The notes beneath the pieces were generated by a model. The model was given only the letters and a program-made list of their open reading frames with translations. It did not search any database and was not told the DNA's origin. The position numbers were made by a program, and so were the translations under genes. A stretch of DNA of 34,367 nt from Planctomycetaceae bacterium (lineage in GTDB: Bacteria; Planctomycetota; Planctomycetia; Planctomycetales; Planctomycetaceae): the NCBI GenBank assembly GCA_021732415.1, contig JAKFVC010000121.1:1-34367 (forward strand), in the 5' to 3' direction. Below are positions 23,903 through 33,496 of the stretch, piece after piece (the stretch's first letter is position 1; each line of letters starts with the position of its first letter).

Positions 23903-24313
23903 GACATTCCCTTTTTTGCTGTCGGTGAAATACCTGGCTTCCACCTGATTGATGACGGATCCCTGGAGAGGGCATCTCCCGAACCCTGATGGAGACGAAG
24001 CCAACCGACTCTGATTTTACAGCGGCATCCGTCACACATTCGCACGGGAGTGACTGTTATCGTCCGCTGGCGCTTGAGAAAATTCAAGCACAGCACGGAT
24101 TCGCCTGGTCGTTCCGAGAGCAAGCTAGCCTGATTTCGCAGCCACAGCAATCACGTTCTCAACTGGTCGGCTCGCGGCTGGTTCATCGAGGCGGACCAGA
24201 ATGGGAAGCATGTTGGGCATGGAAGACTCGCGCCGCGTCACGACCAGCGACTCACTCTTGGAATTGCTATCGGCTCAAGTTGCGTCGCGCACAAAATGGC
24301 TTTTCTCGCCACC
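23903..24313. other. Gap between TPR-like and TlpA-like genes; no gene seen
   Basis: A 411-nt stretch on the upstream side of the TlpA-like gene. It likely holds that gene's promoter, but I see no convincing -35/-10 pair and no palindrome. A + strand frame through it continues antisense into the neighbouring gene and has no family features. Confidence 0.4.
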
Positions 24314-25582
24314 CTATTCTTTACTTTGATTCGTCCGCGTGGCAGCCCACTTGCGATATTGATCTGACTTCACGAACTCTGCGAATACGGGAACATTGCG
24401 TAGATCGGGCCACACCACTTCGAACTTCGTCTCGAGGATCGTCAGATATTTGACCGTCTCATCGAAGTTCTTTTCCGCGAGGGACACATCGGCACCTGTG
24501 GTATAGGCGTCGTAATAGTCTGGCTCGGCAGCAATGGCATCTTCAACGGCCTGGCGTGCTTCCGGAACCCGCTTTAACAGCAACAGAACCGCCGCCCGTT
24601 TGACCAGCATGGCGGCGTCGCCACCGACGCTTTTGTCCACACTGTCGACGCATTTTAATGCCAAGTCATATTGTTTCAGCATGACGTAGCCATCGATCAG
24701 AATGAAGTCGAGGGCGACGTCATTGGGATGGAACTTGCGAAAGTCCGCAATGCCCTTCGCGTATTCTTCTTCAGAGATCGCCTGCGCCGCTCGCAGTCGG
24801 ATAATCAGCAGCGATTTGTCCTGACGAACGACTGCGGGCAACTCGTTATAGGCTTTCAGGGCCTCGGGAAATCTCTCCAGCCTGACCAGCCCAGTCACTT
24901 TCTGAATGTTTTCGCTGTTCGCCAGAAATGGATCAGGTCCCAGTGCAGCCTTTTCGGCGTTCGTCTTGAGCATTTGATTGGCGACGGTCCGCCACGCGCG
25001 TTGCAGGGTTCCAGACATCAGTTCAGCGCTGATGAAAACATACAAATCGTCAACCACCACATGTCCCTCGGTGTTCCGGGCCAGCAGCAGCTTGTGATAA
25101 TTGAGCCCCGCTTGTTTCCCCAGGGCCAGCCGGAACATCACGTAGGGTGTCTTGTCGGTCACATTAATGCGCACGCATTTGTAAGTTCCACCCTGCCTGA
25201 TCGCCGTACTGATGCTGGCCGCCAGGCCGCTTCGTGTGGCTCGATCTAGGGCGGACTTTCTGAATTCAGACCGACTTTTATCAATCGCCTGAGACTCAGG
25301 GAGCGCAGTCGCTCTGTCAATGATCGCTTTCCAGTCGATCAAATTGCTAAAGGCTTTAACATTTCCCTCCAGCGCCGCGGCCTCCAGAGAATCGGCCAGC
25401 GCCCGGGCTTCAGTTTCCGTAATTGCCTGGACCTTCGCCTTGCGAGCAGTCGCATCAGTCTGAGCAGACAGTCGCGGCAAATGGATCGCAGTCCCTGTGG
25501 CGACGACCGCGATCACGATCCACAACTTCGTTGACGTCGTAACCGCAGTGGCCATTTGAGACAGGACAAAAAACGGGTTCAC
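24314..25582 (-). CDS. Exported TPR-like protein, unknown role
   Basis: A 422-residue protein with an N-terminal hydrophobic segment (STKLWIVIAVVATGTAIHL) that is a signal anchor or signal peptide, then a domain with LADSLEAAALEGNVKAFSNLIDW and a beta-rich part (YKCVRINVTDKTPYVMFRLAL, EGHVVVDDLYVFIS), and a C-terminal half of repeated helical pairs typical of tetratricopeptide repeats (RFPEALKAYNELP, QYDLALKCVDSV, RVPEARQAVEDAIAAEPDYYDAY, NFDETVKYL). It probably mediates protein contacts outside the cytoplasm. GTG 25582 is chosen because GAGG lies 5 nt upstream; ATG 25555 lacks a ribosome site, and the much longer open frame to 25834 runs over the gap and the next gene's 3' end. It follows the sialidase-like gene by 101 nt. 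Confidence 0.7.
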   Translation of the reverse strand: MNPFFVLSQMATAVTTSTKLWIVIAVVATGTAIHLPRLSAQTDATARKAKVQAITETEARALADSLEAAALEGNVKAFSNLIDWKAIIDRATALPESQAIDKSRSEFRKSALDRATRSGLAASISTAIRQGGTYKCVRINVTDKTPYVMFRLALGKQAGLNYHKLLLARNTEGHVVVDDLYVFISAELMSGTLQRAWRTVANQMLKTNAEKAALGPDPFLANSENIQKVTGLVRLERFPEALKAYNELPAVVRQDKSLLIIRLRAAQAISEEEYAKGIADFRKFHPNDVALDFILIDGYVMLKQYDLALKCVDSVDKSVGGDAAMLVKRAAVLLLLKRVPEARQAVEDAIAAEPDYYDAYTTGADVSLAEKNFDETVKYLTILETKFEVVWPDLRNVPVFAEFVKSDQYRKWAATRTNQSKE

Positions 25583-25683
25583 ACAGGCCTCACCTTCGAA
25601 TGAGAATAGGGAATGAAAGCAGGCAGATTGATCTGCCGCCAGACGAACGCGCAAATCATCCCGTTGGATCAACGATTGCAAGC

Positions 25684-26703
25684 TTATTTTGCCAGTGGCA
25701 CCGTCGCCAGGTAAATGTTCGTCTGCGTCGTAGGATTGGCAGTCTCGTGGCCGGAATAATAGCTGACCAGCATGTCTGAACCATGTTCGACGGCTTCGGC
25801 ATACGCACAGTCTCCGCCCGCCGGCAACACGCAATACAGTTTCAGTGAGCCATCCGGCTCGTAGGTGTAGATCGCTTGCCCGGCCTGGTTCTTCTGCGAG
25901 TCCATGGTCCTCGTCAGCAGGTAGGTGACTCCTCGGAACGTATGACAGCTATGGCCTGAAAAGTGATTGATCGGCGCGGGCCGAGGCTTCCATTCGGCAT
26001 ACGGTGCGTCGGCTTCCAGGATCTGGGCCTGCGGCTTGCCATACTTGGAACGCAGGAAGGCAATCGCTCGGTCGCCTTGGAAATGGAGCGTCGTCTCGCT
26101 CTCCCAGTTTCCACTGCGAATCGACGAAACCTTCTCCCATTTCAGGCCGTCAGCCGATGTGATCAGATGCACGTCGCGGCCTTTACCCCCCGCCTTGGAA
26201 TCATCCTTCTTATGAGCCGCCGACCAATACTTCCCCGCATGTTCGACGGGCTTCCAGAGGATGTAACGTGGTTCATAAACCGGCTGTGGCGGACTCCAGT
26301 TTTTACCATCCTCGGTGTACAGGACGAAAGTCGTCAGCTCGCTGCCCTTAAGGGCGGGATCGTAAAGAAACAGACGCTTCTCCGTGGCCAGAAATTGCGG
26401 ATCGCGATCATCCGGAAGCACATTGATCCTGGCCGCCTCTTTCCAGTCGAGCGTATCTTCAGACCGCAACACAATCAGATCGGCTTCACCATAGCCATGT
26501 GAATCCGCATGGCGAAAGGCGATCCAGTAGGCGCCGTTCCATTTGCGGAAGGCGGTGAAGGCATTGTGCTTGCCATCACCGTAAATCTTGCGGATTTCCG
26601 TCGGCTTCACGGGGCCCTCGGTTGGTAATGGCTGAGCCCACAACAGACCTGGCAGACCGAATACCGTAACGCAGCAGTTCAGCAAAATGAGCGCTCTGAG
26701 CAT
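25684..26703 (-). CDS. Exported sialidase-like beta-propeller protein
   Basis: A 339-residue protein with a signal peptide (LRALILLNCCVTVFGLPGLLWA) and three Asp-box-like repeats: SEDTLDW (81-87), TEDGKNW (130-136) and SADGLKW (183-189). These mark the blades of sialidase-type propellers, and a WNGAYWIAFRHADSHGYGEADL segment and late SYYSGHE segment fit the family. The active-site Arg triad was not assigned, so a glycosidase activity is likely but unproven. It should act outside the cytoplasm on sugars. ATG 26703 has GGAG 9 nt upstream. It lies in a - strand run between a small membrane protein and the TPR-like protein. Confidence 0.8.
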   Translation of the reverse strand: MLRALILLNCCVTVFGLPGLLWAQPLPTEGPVKPTEIRKIYGDGKHNAFTAFRKWNGAYWIAFRHADSHGYGEADLIVLRSEDTLDWKEAARINVLPDDRDPQFLATEKRLFLYDPALKGSELTTFVLYTEDGKNWSPPQPVYEPRYILWKPVEHAGKYWSAAHKKDDSKAGGKGRDVHLITSADGLKWEKVSSIRSGNWESETTLHFQGDRAIAFLRSKYGKPQAQILEADAPYAEWKPRPAPINHFSGHSCHTFRGVTYLLTRTMDSQKNQAGQAIYTYEPDGSLKLYCVLPAGGDCAYAEAVEHGSDMLVSYYSGHETANPTTQTNIYLATVPLAK

Positions 26704-26793
26704 CGCAAGTTTCTCCCTGAAGTCACATGGGAAGACCGAGACTATGCCGTATCGTAAACTGGTCGCAGCTGGAAGTCGTGCGCGACACTTCGG

Positions 26794-27111
26794 TCAAGAT
26801 GGTCTTCGATATGGATGACGCCAGAACGCAGGTAGTTGGACGGCGACTGAGAGTATTCCCATCGCAATAACGACGGCCAGGAACCCCAGAGCAGCACCGA
26901 CCCAGCAATACGCTTCGAGGATCATCCCGTGTGCCTCGACTGCATCCAATTGGTTGGATCCGGATGAATCAAACTGGGTCGATTCACTGCTGACGTACAC
27001 TCCATAACAATGTCCGCAGTACAATCCGATCAGACTGCCCGGCACGGTACACAGCATCCCGACCGCGGTTATGCGCTTCGAGCTGCGCGTGGTTGATTCT
27101 GCCTGGCTCAT
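26794..27111 (-). CDS. Small membrane protein, coupled to the DUF1501 gene
   Basis: A 105-residue protein with two hydrophobic segments (AVGMLCTVPGSLIGLYCGHCYGVYV and ILEAYCWVGAALGFLAVVIAMGILSVAV), joined by a polar loop rich in Ser and Asp. No family is recognised. The ATG at 27111 begins one nucleotide after the TAA stop (27115-27113) of the DUF1501 gene, so translational coupling is likely and the two proteins are probably made together. The longer frame to 27147 would overlap the upstream gene and has no independent support. Confidence 0.65.
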   Translation of the reverse strand: MSQAESTTRSSKRITAVGMLCTVPGSLIGLYCGHCYGVYVSSESTQFDSSGSNQLDAVEAHGMILEAYCWVGAALGFLAVVIAMGILSVAVQLPAFWRHPYRRPS

Positions 27112-27112
27112 G

Positions 27113-28585
27113 TTAATACAGTCCGAGCACCGGTTCGCCGTGATCAACCAGCCGGCGCGGGCGGTTCAGGTTATCGCGATACTCGGTATCGGGATCGATG
27201 CCGACCGCGTGGAAGACGGTGCTCAACAGATCGAAGGGATGCACCGGGTTCAACTTGGGATAGGCTCCAAAGCGATCTGATTCCCCATAGACACGGCCCG
27301 GTTGGACACCCGCTCCAGCGATGACCGCACTATAACATTCCGGCCAGTGATCTCGTCCGCCGGGTCCGACATTATTCGTCGTCGACGCACCAATCTTAGG
27401 AGATCGGCCAAACTCGCCGACGGCGACCACCAGCGTCGAGTCGAGCAGCCCGCGATCGTGCAGGTCCGATATCAAGGCGGAAAATGAGTGGTCAAATACC
27501 GGACAACGATGATCGCGCAACATTGGGAAGTTATTGCGATGGGTATCCCAGCCGCCATCGGGTCCGGGCACAGGCTCATCATCCGAACGAGCGGGCCAGG
27601 TCACTTGAACAAATCGCGTCCCCGCTTCCACCAGCCGCCGAGCCAGCAGGCAGCTCTGCCCGAAGCGCGTCATGCCATACCGTTCACGAAGTGTCGCGGC
27701 TTCTTGTTCCAACCGAAAGGCTCGCACCGCATCGTGCGACTGCACCAGAGACAGCGCCTTCTGATAGTACGCGTCGAAACTGGCCAGTTCGGTTGGCTTG
27801 GACCGTAAAGACGTGGGCTTGCCGGACGGTTTCTCCTGCAACTTCTGGTCGATGTAGCCGCGCAGATCGACGCGATTCTTCAAGCGATCTAACGAGACAT
27901 CACCCGGCAGCGAAAACGTTTCCAGCTTCAACGGCTGGGTCGGATCTTCGTACATCGTGAAGGGATCGTAGGAGGCCCCCAACAATCCCGCACCTTGTCC
28001 GACACCGACAATCACGTTTTCCTTGACGGGAGATCCCACCGCCACGTAATTGAATCGATCGGTCCCGTGCGGACTGTTGTACGCAATCACCGAGCCCACT
28101 GACGGCAAGTCGTCCCGAGTCGGCGGCACCGACAATCCGGTCGGCGAGAAATTGCTCGATTCATGCCCCGTCATCAGCAAGTAGATCGCCGAACCATGAT
28201 TCGGCAACCCCTTCGGCTTACAGCCGACAGTCCGCATGATCGTAAACTTATCCGCCTGCTGAGCCAGCTTGGGCAGCACTTCACCAATGTAAACGCCAGG
28301 CGCGGTGGTCGCGATGGGGGAGAACTCACCGCGGATCTCAGCGGGAGCCTGCGGCTTCGGATCCCACAAATCAATGTGACTGGGTGACCCCTGCAGATAG
28401 ACGAAGATCACCGACTTCGCCCGCCCGAATCCGACCGGCCGATCGTTGCTCTCCCCGGCCGCGGCCTGCGTCCGCAAGACATCCGGCAACGCCAACCCGA
28501 TCATCGGCAGACTGCCGATCGTCAGCAATTCCCGCCGAGACAGGGAATCACACAATCGACCACGCGGACCGAGAATGTTCCACAT
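27113..28585 (-). CDS. DUF1501 family protein, Tat-exported (second copy)
   Basis: A 490-residue DUF1501 protein. A twin-arginine signal SRRELL is at residues 16-21, then LTIGSLPMIGLALP, so Tat export is expected. Family blocks present are FGRAKSVIFVYLQGSPSHIDLWD, PKLAQQADKFTIMRTVG, FGQSCLLARRLVEAG, WDTHRNNF, VVAVGEFGRSPKIG, GPGGRDHW and a C-terminal FHAVGIDP. ATG 28585 is chosen because it places the Tat motif at the usual distance and has AGG 8 nt upstream; the open frame runs back to 28681 without support. It is transcribed just before the small membrane protein and upstream of a sialidase-like gene. As with the first copy, the usual DUF1549/DUF1553 partner is absent. Confidence 0.9.
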   Translation of the reverse strand: MWNILGPRGRLCDSLSRRELLTIGSLPMIGLALPDVLRTQAAAGESNDRPVGFGRAKSVIFVYLQGSPSHIDLWDPKPQAPAEIRGEFSPIATTAPGVYIGEVLPKLAQQADKFTIMRTVGCKPKGLPNHGSAIYLLMTGHESSNFSPTGLSVPPTRDDLPSVGSVIAYNSPHGTDRFNYVAVGSPVKENVIVGVGQGAGLLGASYDPFTMYEDPTQPLKLETFSLPGDVSLDRLKNRVDLRGYIDQKLQEKPSGKPTSLRSKPTELASFDAYYQKALSLVQSHDAVRAFRLEQEAATLRERYGMTRFGQSCLLARRLVEAGTRFVQVTWPARSDDEPVPGPDGGWDTHRNNFPMLRDHRCPVFDHSFSALISDLHDRGLLDSTLVVAVGEFGRSPKIGASTTNNVGPGGRDHWPECYSAVIAGAGVQPGRVYGESDRFGAYPKLNPVHPFDLLSTVFHAVGIDPDTEYRDNLNRPRRLVDHGEPVLGLY

Positions 28586-28779
28586 TGCCTGTGCCTGTGT
28601 GATTTCAAGAGAATGAGAGATAACTCCAGTTTGTCTTCCTGGATCACTCAAGTCGCGCACTAAACAAATCCAAGTATGCACATAATCATAACAGCGCGAG
28701 TCAACTCACGTCGAGTACGCTCTGTACGCCACACAGCTCATCACGAACTCCGGAGTCGGATACTTGCTTCGGTATCGGA

Positions 28780-30021
28780 TCACAATTTGGAGATATCACG
28801 CCCAAAAGCGAAAGCCCGGAATCGATCCAGCGGCACCAGGACTTTGCTGCGGACGCTGACCAGTTGCGTCCAGATGGCAGCTCGCCATTGTTGATAGGCC
28901 CAATAGCCCGACAGCTTGGCGTGCGTGTGCGCCGTATCGGCAACCGCGGCGGCGCCGCCGATGAAGGAACTGGTCCCCCAATGTTTCCATCGAAAGGGGA
29001 CTGCTGGAAGTCTCTGACCGCGGGCGTTCAGGCTCTTCGCCAGATAGCGACCTTGCTGTTCGGCCACCTGTGCCAGTTGCGGAAGAGTTTGACCAGTCGG
29101 GCACGCACAGTCCCCCAGGGCATAGACGTCTGATTGACCAAGGACCTGCAAAGTATCGTCTGTCAGCAACCGTCCTGAGCGGTCCTTCTCGTTTTCCAGG
29201 GCAGCGATGACCGGATTTCGAGCAAATCCGGCAGACCACAGGACCATTCCACACGGCAGGAACTCGTGGTTCGGCAGGTAGAGACCGCGGTCGGTGACCT
29301 CCTGGACTCGAGTCCCTGTATGAATTGTGACTCCCCGGTGGAGGAACTCCTGCCGCACATAGTCCCGCAGGGCTTCGTCGTAGGCATTCAGCACCGATTG
29401 GCTGGAGTCCAGCAACGTGACGCGCACTTTGGAGGCCAGATGCGGGTAACTGCGCGGAAGATCCTGCCGGAGCAAGTCAAATAACTCACCGGCAAACCGC
29501 ACTCCGGTCGGCCCCGCACCGACAGACACGAAGTGCAGCAATCGGGCTTGTTCCTCCTCCGACGTTCCCGGCAATGAGGCCCGCTCCAGATTGACCACTA
29601 AGGTGTGCCGGATCTTCCGGGCATCTTCAATCTCCTTCAGGAAGTGAGCATGCTGTTCGACACCCGGCACTCCGAACGTGTTGGTAACACATCCGACCGC
29701 CACGGCGAGAACATCGTACGGTTGCTCCCACACGGCATCGGTCACGACGCTCTGGCAATGAACGGTCCGCGCCGCCAGATCGATCTGAACGGCTTTCGCG
29801 AGGAGAAACTGCGCCCCAGGACAGCGTCGCCGTACTGGTTCGATGATCGTCCGATACTCGATGGTCCCGACGGTGGTACTCGGCAGCAGCGGAGTAAACA
29901 GGAAATGGTTCCGAGGGCTGACAACAGTCACGTCATAAGCCCGCTGGTCGATGCCGCGCAGCAGGGCAAACGCACCGAATCCGGTCCCCAGGATCAGCAG
30001 TCGCTTCCGTTCCACGGTCAC
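28780..30021 (-). CDS. Type II NADH dehydrogenase-like (NDH-2) flavoprotein with Arg at a conserved Glu
   Basis: A 413-residue FAD-dependent oxidoreductase of the NDH-2 type, which passes electrons from NADH to quinone at the membrane without pumping. The FAD-binding GTGFGA is at 12-17, the second Rossmann loop GAGPTG at 168-173, the second FAD contact ALGDCA at 301-306, and the quinone-site AQVAEQQG at 317-324. The C-terminus (SGYWAYQQWRAAIW, then FAFGRDIS) is the membrane-binding end of NDH-2. Residue 175, expected to be Glu after GPTGV, is Arg (codon CGG, complement of 29497-29499). GTG 30021 is the start, with AAGGG 6 nt upstream. It could instead be a related pyridine nucleotide-disulfide oxidoreductase with another acceptor. 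Confidence 0.85.
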   Translation of the reverse strand: MTVERKRLLILGTGFGAFALLRGIDQRAYDVTVVSPRNHFLFTPLLPSTTVGTIEYRTIIEPVRRRCPGAQFLLAKAVQIDLAARTVHCQSVVTDAVWEQPYDVLAVAVGCVTNTFGVPGVEQHAHFLKEIEDARKIRHTLVVNLERASLPGTSEEEQARLLHFVSVGAGPTGVRFAGELFDLLRQDLPRSYPHLASKVRVTLLDSSQSVLNAYDEALRDYVRQEFLHRGVTIHTGTRVQEVTDRGLYLPNHEFLPCGMVLWSAGFARNPVIAALENEKDRSGRLLTDDTLQVLGQSDVYALGDCACPTGQTLPQLAQVAEQQGRYLAKSLNARGQRLPAVPFRWKHWGTSSFIGGAAAVADTAHTHAKLSGYWAYQQWRAAIWTQLVSVRSKVLVPLDRFRAFAFGRDISKL

Positions 30022-30106
30022 CTGAGTCCCTTGCCGAGCAGTTCAAATGGGCGGAATCACTCGGATCAGTTTACCCGGGTTGGAGCGACTGACATAGCCA
30101 AAGATC

Positions 30107-30137
30107 ACCCGGGGTATCGCTTGCGCTCAACCCCGGG
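30107..30137. repeat. Short palindrome between helicase and NDH-2-like genes
   Basis: ACCCGGGGT (30107-30115) and ACCCCGGG (30130-30137) form a stem of about 8 bp with a 14-nt loop in the gap 30022-30184. It lies between the helicase stop and the NDH-2-like start, both on the - strand, and could end the helicase transcript. No T tract is present. Confidence 0.6.
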
Positions 30138-30184
30138 CTCATAGCTTTCACCCCTGCCGAAGTGGAGACGAGAGCATCGCTCCA

Positions 30185-33100
30185 TTACGACAACAACAAC
30201 TCCAGGTCCTCTGCGGTCAGATCCCGAATCAAATTGTTGTCGGCTTGCAGGATGGCTTCGGCCAGATCTTTCTTCTGTGATTGCAGGTTGAGGATTTTTT
30301 CCTCGACCGTGTCACGGCAGATGAGACGATAGGCGAAGACCTGCCGTGTTTGGCCGATACGGTGGGCGCGGTCGATGGCCTGAGCTTCGACGGCGGGATT
30401 CCACCACGGGTCGAGGATGAACACGTAGTCGGCTGCGGTCAGGTTTAAACCCAAACCGCCCGCCTTCAGACTGATCAGGAAGACGCCGCAATCGGGATCC
30501 GTTTGGAATCGCTCGACGTGCTCTTTCCGGCGACGCGTCTGGCCGTCGAGGTACTCGTAGACGATGTTCCGTTTTTCGAGGGCCGGCTTGACGATCGCCA
30601 GCATGCTGGTGAACTGCGAGAAGACCAGCACCTTGTGGCCTTCGGACAAGAGTTCTTCCAGATGCCAGATCAACGCGTCCAGCTTGGCACTGCCGTCTTC
30701 TAACAACTCGGGCTTCAGCAGACCGGGATGGCAGGCAGCTTGTCGCAGGCGGAGCAGGGCCTCCAGGACGTGAATCTTGGATTTGGCCAGGCCTTCGCGC
30801 TGGACTAACCCGAGCAGAGAAACCCGGTAGTGCTCGCGCAGTTCCTGGTACATCTGCGTCTGTGCCTCGCCCATCTTGCAGTAGATGGTTTGTTCCAGAC
30901 GATCGGGCAGTTCCTTGGCCACTTCCTTCTTCGTACGCCGCAGGATGAACGGTTTTAGCGCTCGCGACAGAAGTTGACGCGATTCGGCGTCGGCAGCTTC
31001 GGTCGTTTCGGGCTTGAAGACGGTGGCTCGGCCCAGCATACCGGGATTCAGGAATTCGAAGATCGACCACAGGTCGCCCAAGTGATTTTCGATCGGCGTA
31101 CCGCTCAGGGCGAGACGGTGCTGAGCGTGTAACAGGCGCGACGCCTTCGCCACTTGCGAACGGTTGTTCTTGATGGCCTGGGCTTCGTCCAGCACGACAT
31201 AATCGAAGTGGACGTCCTTCAGGTGCAGGATGTCACGGCGCAGTGTGCCGTAGGTCGTCAAAATCAAATCGTACTGCGTGAAATCAGCACGCAACTTGGA
31301 TCGTTCCAGACCCGTGTATTCGAGAATCTTCAAATGGGGCACGAAGCTCTTGCACTCGTTGTGCCAGTTGAAAATCAGTGATTTCGGGACCACGACCAAT
31401 GACGGCTTGTGCTCACCCCGTTGCGCCACGCGTTCGTGGATCAACGCCAGCAACTGGACCGTCTTACCGAGACCCATATCGTCCGCGAGACAGCCGCCGA
31501 AGCTGAATTCCTGCAGGAATCGCAACCAGCCCACACCGTCTCGTTGATAGTCGCGCAACTTCCCGACGAAGCCTTCGGGTTCATCGACAATGTTGATGCC
31601 CTGGAAGCCATGCAATCGCTCACGCAGCTTTTCGAACGGCTCGTCGTAGGTCACCGATTCCTGGGCCGCGAGTAGTGCGTCCAAGATACCGACCTGATTC
31701 TTCCCGAAGCGGACGTAGTCATCTTGAGACACGCCCAAGCCAGCCAGCAGACTGTATTGCTGGAACCATTCTTCCGGCAAGATTCCCAGCGAACCGTCGT
31801 CCAACCGGACGGTGGTATCACCACGGGACAAGGCCGAGAGGAGTTCAGGGAAGGGGATCGTGCGGCCGTCGAAATCAACTCGGGCGTGCAATTCGAACCA
31901 GTCGATATTCGACTTCACCTGGAACTGCATGTGGCCCGCTTGACGAACCTGCTTGCCTTCGGCGCGAACCTGCCAACCGAGATCGACCAACCGGCGCACG
32001 GCCGGCCCGAGGAATTTGGCGGGAATTTCGACATCGGTCCGCGGACGTTGCGGATCGACGACGCGTTTGAATCCCAGTTCGGTCAACGCGTCCCAAGCCT
32101 GATCTTCGATGTCGCGGTTACGAGGTACGCAACGGCCGATCGTCCGCTGGACTATCGCGCCTTGGGGACTGGTCCCGCGCACCATCAGACCGTCGTAGTC
32201 AAAGTTGATCTCGCCCTGCAGACGTTCCTTCTGCCAGCGGAAGCTCTTGGGAGATTGAATCGACAGGTTGGGAACCGGGTCGCAAATATGCTCAGCCAAC
32301 TGCAATTGCGGGGGCAATTCCAGCTTGGGCAGGGCGGGCATATCCAGCAACCGGTCGACGAATTCCTCTTCTTCACCAGGAGGAATCGTGAGGGGTTCGG
32401 CACGCCGCAGCAATTTCACCCAGTCGAAGGCCCCGTTGTCACGGAGCGGATCGATGGCATCTTCGGTGATGACGAATCCACCTGGCACCAGCAGCAGGGT
32501 GTCGTTCATCCCCAGCAACTCTTCGTCACGGCGCAAGCGCCCCTCGAGAGTCCACTTCTGCTCTTCGGATGAGAACACAACCGCGAGCGTCAAATCCCAC
32601 GGCGTGCCGCCGTTCCACTTGAGCGGCGTGCCGAGGTTGCCTTCTTCCGCACTGACCAATTGCACGCGCCCCGTTTCGCACATCAAGGGGAGCACGAATT
32701 CGGCGAGGACCTGCGGCAGCTGGAAGCGAAAGACGCTCCCTTGCTGCTCGGCCTGTTGCGCGTACCAGCTTGTCCGCTCCGGAGTTCCCCCGCACAGATA
32801 CGCGATGATCTGGCGGTCGATCCCTTCAAATTCAGACAACTGCCCGGGTTTCAGTCGCAAGGTTTTCAGCTTGCCCCATTCTCCCGAGCCGCGACGTTCG
32901 CGCTGCGAGGTCTGGATGACAATCTGACCTTGTTCGCGGCTTTGAGCCACATCGATTTCGTAGTAGATCTCGCGATCGCGGGACGAAATGGGCTTCACGA
33001 CGTCCCGCGACTGCATCGTCTCGCGCAGCTTCAGAAGCTGAACGTCCCATTCGCGCAGCTTCGCCGGGGCGACTGCCACCTGCCGACTGGCTGCGACGCG

Positions 33101-33496
33101 TTCGGGCGTCGGCATGTAGACATCACGGTCATCGCCATCGTCCCAAATATCGAGGCTGAGGTCGCCCATCGATTCGGGTTCTGACGCAAACGGCGGGACG
33201 TGCCCCGTCTTGATCGTACCGGTAATCAAACCGGCTTGATCGACGAGCAAAATCGTGGCCCAGAGATGTTTGCACGCGGGCTCGGTCGGCCGACCCTGGT
33301 TACAGGTGCAGAACATCTTGACTGAAGTCTCATCACGCTTCAGTTGCGTCTGGTACTCAGTTCCATCCCGCACTACGGCAAAGATATCTTCCGGCGTAAC
33401 CCGCGTCAGGCTGACGCGTTCGGCCTTGAGGTATGCGGCCCCTCGGAAGCGAATATCTCCGCGAAAGCGATTCTCCAACAATTGCGCCAACGTCAT
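30185..33496 (-). CDS. SWIM zinc finger SNF2-family helicase
   Basis: A 1103-residue helicase-like ATPase. An N-terminal SWIM zinc finger (C63-x-C65-x9-C75-x-H77) is followed by a long region of the bacterial SNF2-associated type. The SNF2 motor starts near residue 630: motif I DDMGLGKT (near 670-677), motif II DEAQ (near 770), SGTPIENHLGDLWSIFEF (motif III/IIIa), then the C-terminal lobe with VFSQFTSML, GGLGLNL, DPWWNPAVEAQAIDRAHRIGQ (motifs V-VI). Bacterial relatives (RapA/HepA-like and SWIM-SNF2 proteins) act on DNA or DNA-bound complexes; the target here is unknown. ATG 33496 is chosen because GGAG lies 6 nt upstream; the frame is open to 33637. It follows a 325-nt gap on its upstream side. 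Confidence 0.92.
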   Translation of the reverse strand: MTLAQLLENRFRGDIRFRGAAYLKAERVSLTRVTPEDIFAVVRDGTEYQTQLKRDETSVKMFCTCNQGRPTEPACKHLWATILLVDQAGLITGTIKTGHVPPFASEPESMGDLSLDIWDDGDDRDVYMPTPERVAASRQVAVAPAKLREWDVQLLKLRETMQSRDVVKPISSRDREIYYEIDVAQSREQGQIVIQTSQRERRGSGEWGKLKTLRLKPGQLSEFEGIDRQIIAYLCGGTPERTSWYAQQAEQQGSVFRFQLPQVLAEFVLPLMCETGRVQLVSAEEGNLGTPLKWNGGTPWDLTLAVVFSSEEQKWTLEGRLRRDEELLGMNDTLLLVPGGFVITEDAIDPLRDNGAFDWVKLLRRAEPLTIPPGEEEEFVDRLLDMPALPKLELPPQLQLAEHICDPVPNLSIQSPKSFRWQKERLQGEINFDYDGLMVRGTSPQGAIVQRTIGRCVPRNRDIEDQAWDALTELGFKRVVDPQRPRTDVEIPAKFLGPAVRRLVDLGWQVRAEGKQVRQAGHMQFQVKSNIDWFELHARVDFDGRTIPFPELLSALSRGDTTVRLDDGSLGILPEEWFQQYSLLAGLGVSQDDYVRFGKNQVGILDALLAAQESVTYDEPFEKLRERLHGFQGINIVDEPEGFVGKLRDYQRDGVGWLRFLQEFSFGGCLADDMGLGKTVQLLALIHERVAQRGEHKPSLVVVPKSLIFNWHNECKSFVPHLKILEYTGLERSKLRADFTQYDLILTTYGTLRRDILHLKDVHFDYVVLDEAQAIKNNRSQVAKASRLLHAQHRLALSGTPIENHLGDLWSIFEFLNPGMLGRATVFKPETTEAADAESRQLLSRALKPFILRRTKKEVAKELPDRLEQTIYCKMGEAQTQMYQELREHYRVSLLGLVQREGLAKSKIHVLEALLRLRQAACHPGLLKPELLEDGSAKLDALIWHLEELLSEGHKVLVFSQFTSMLAIVKPALEKRNIVYEYLDGQTRRRKEHVERFQTDPDCGVFLISLKAGGLGLNLTAADYVFILDPWWNPAVEAQAIDRAHRIGQTRQVFAYRLICRDTVEEKILNLQSQKKDLAEAILQADNNLIRDLTAEDLELLLS

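Noticed and set aside
23989-24453. 154-codon + strand frame between TlpA-like and TPR-like genes
   Set aside because: Its second half is antisense to the TPR-like gene, and its sequence has no recognisable domain or start signal.
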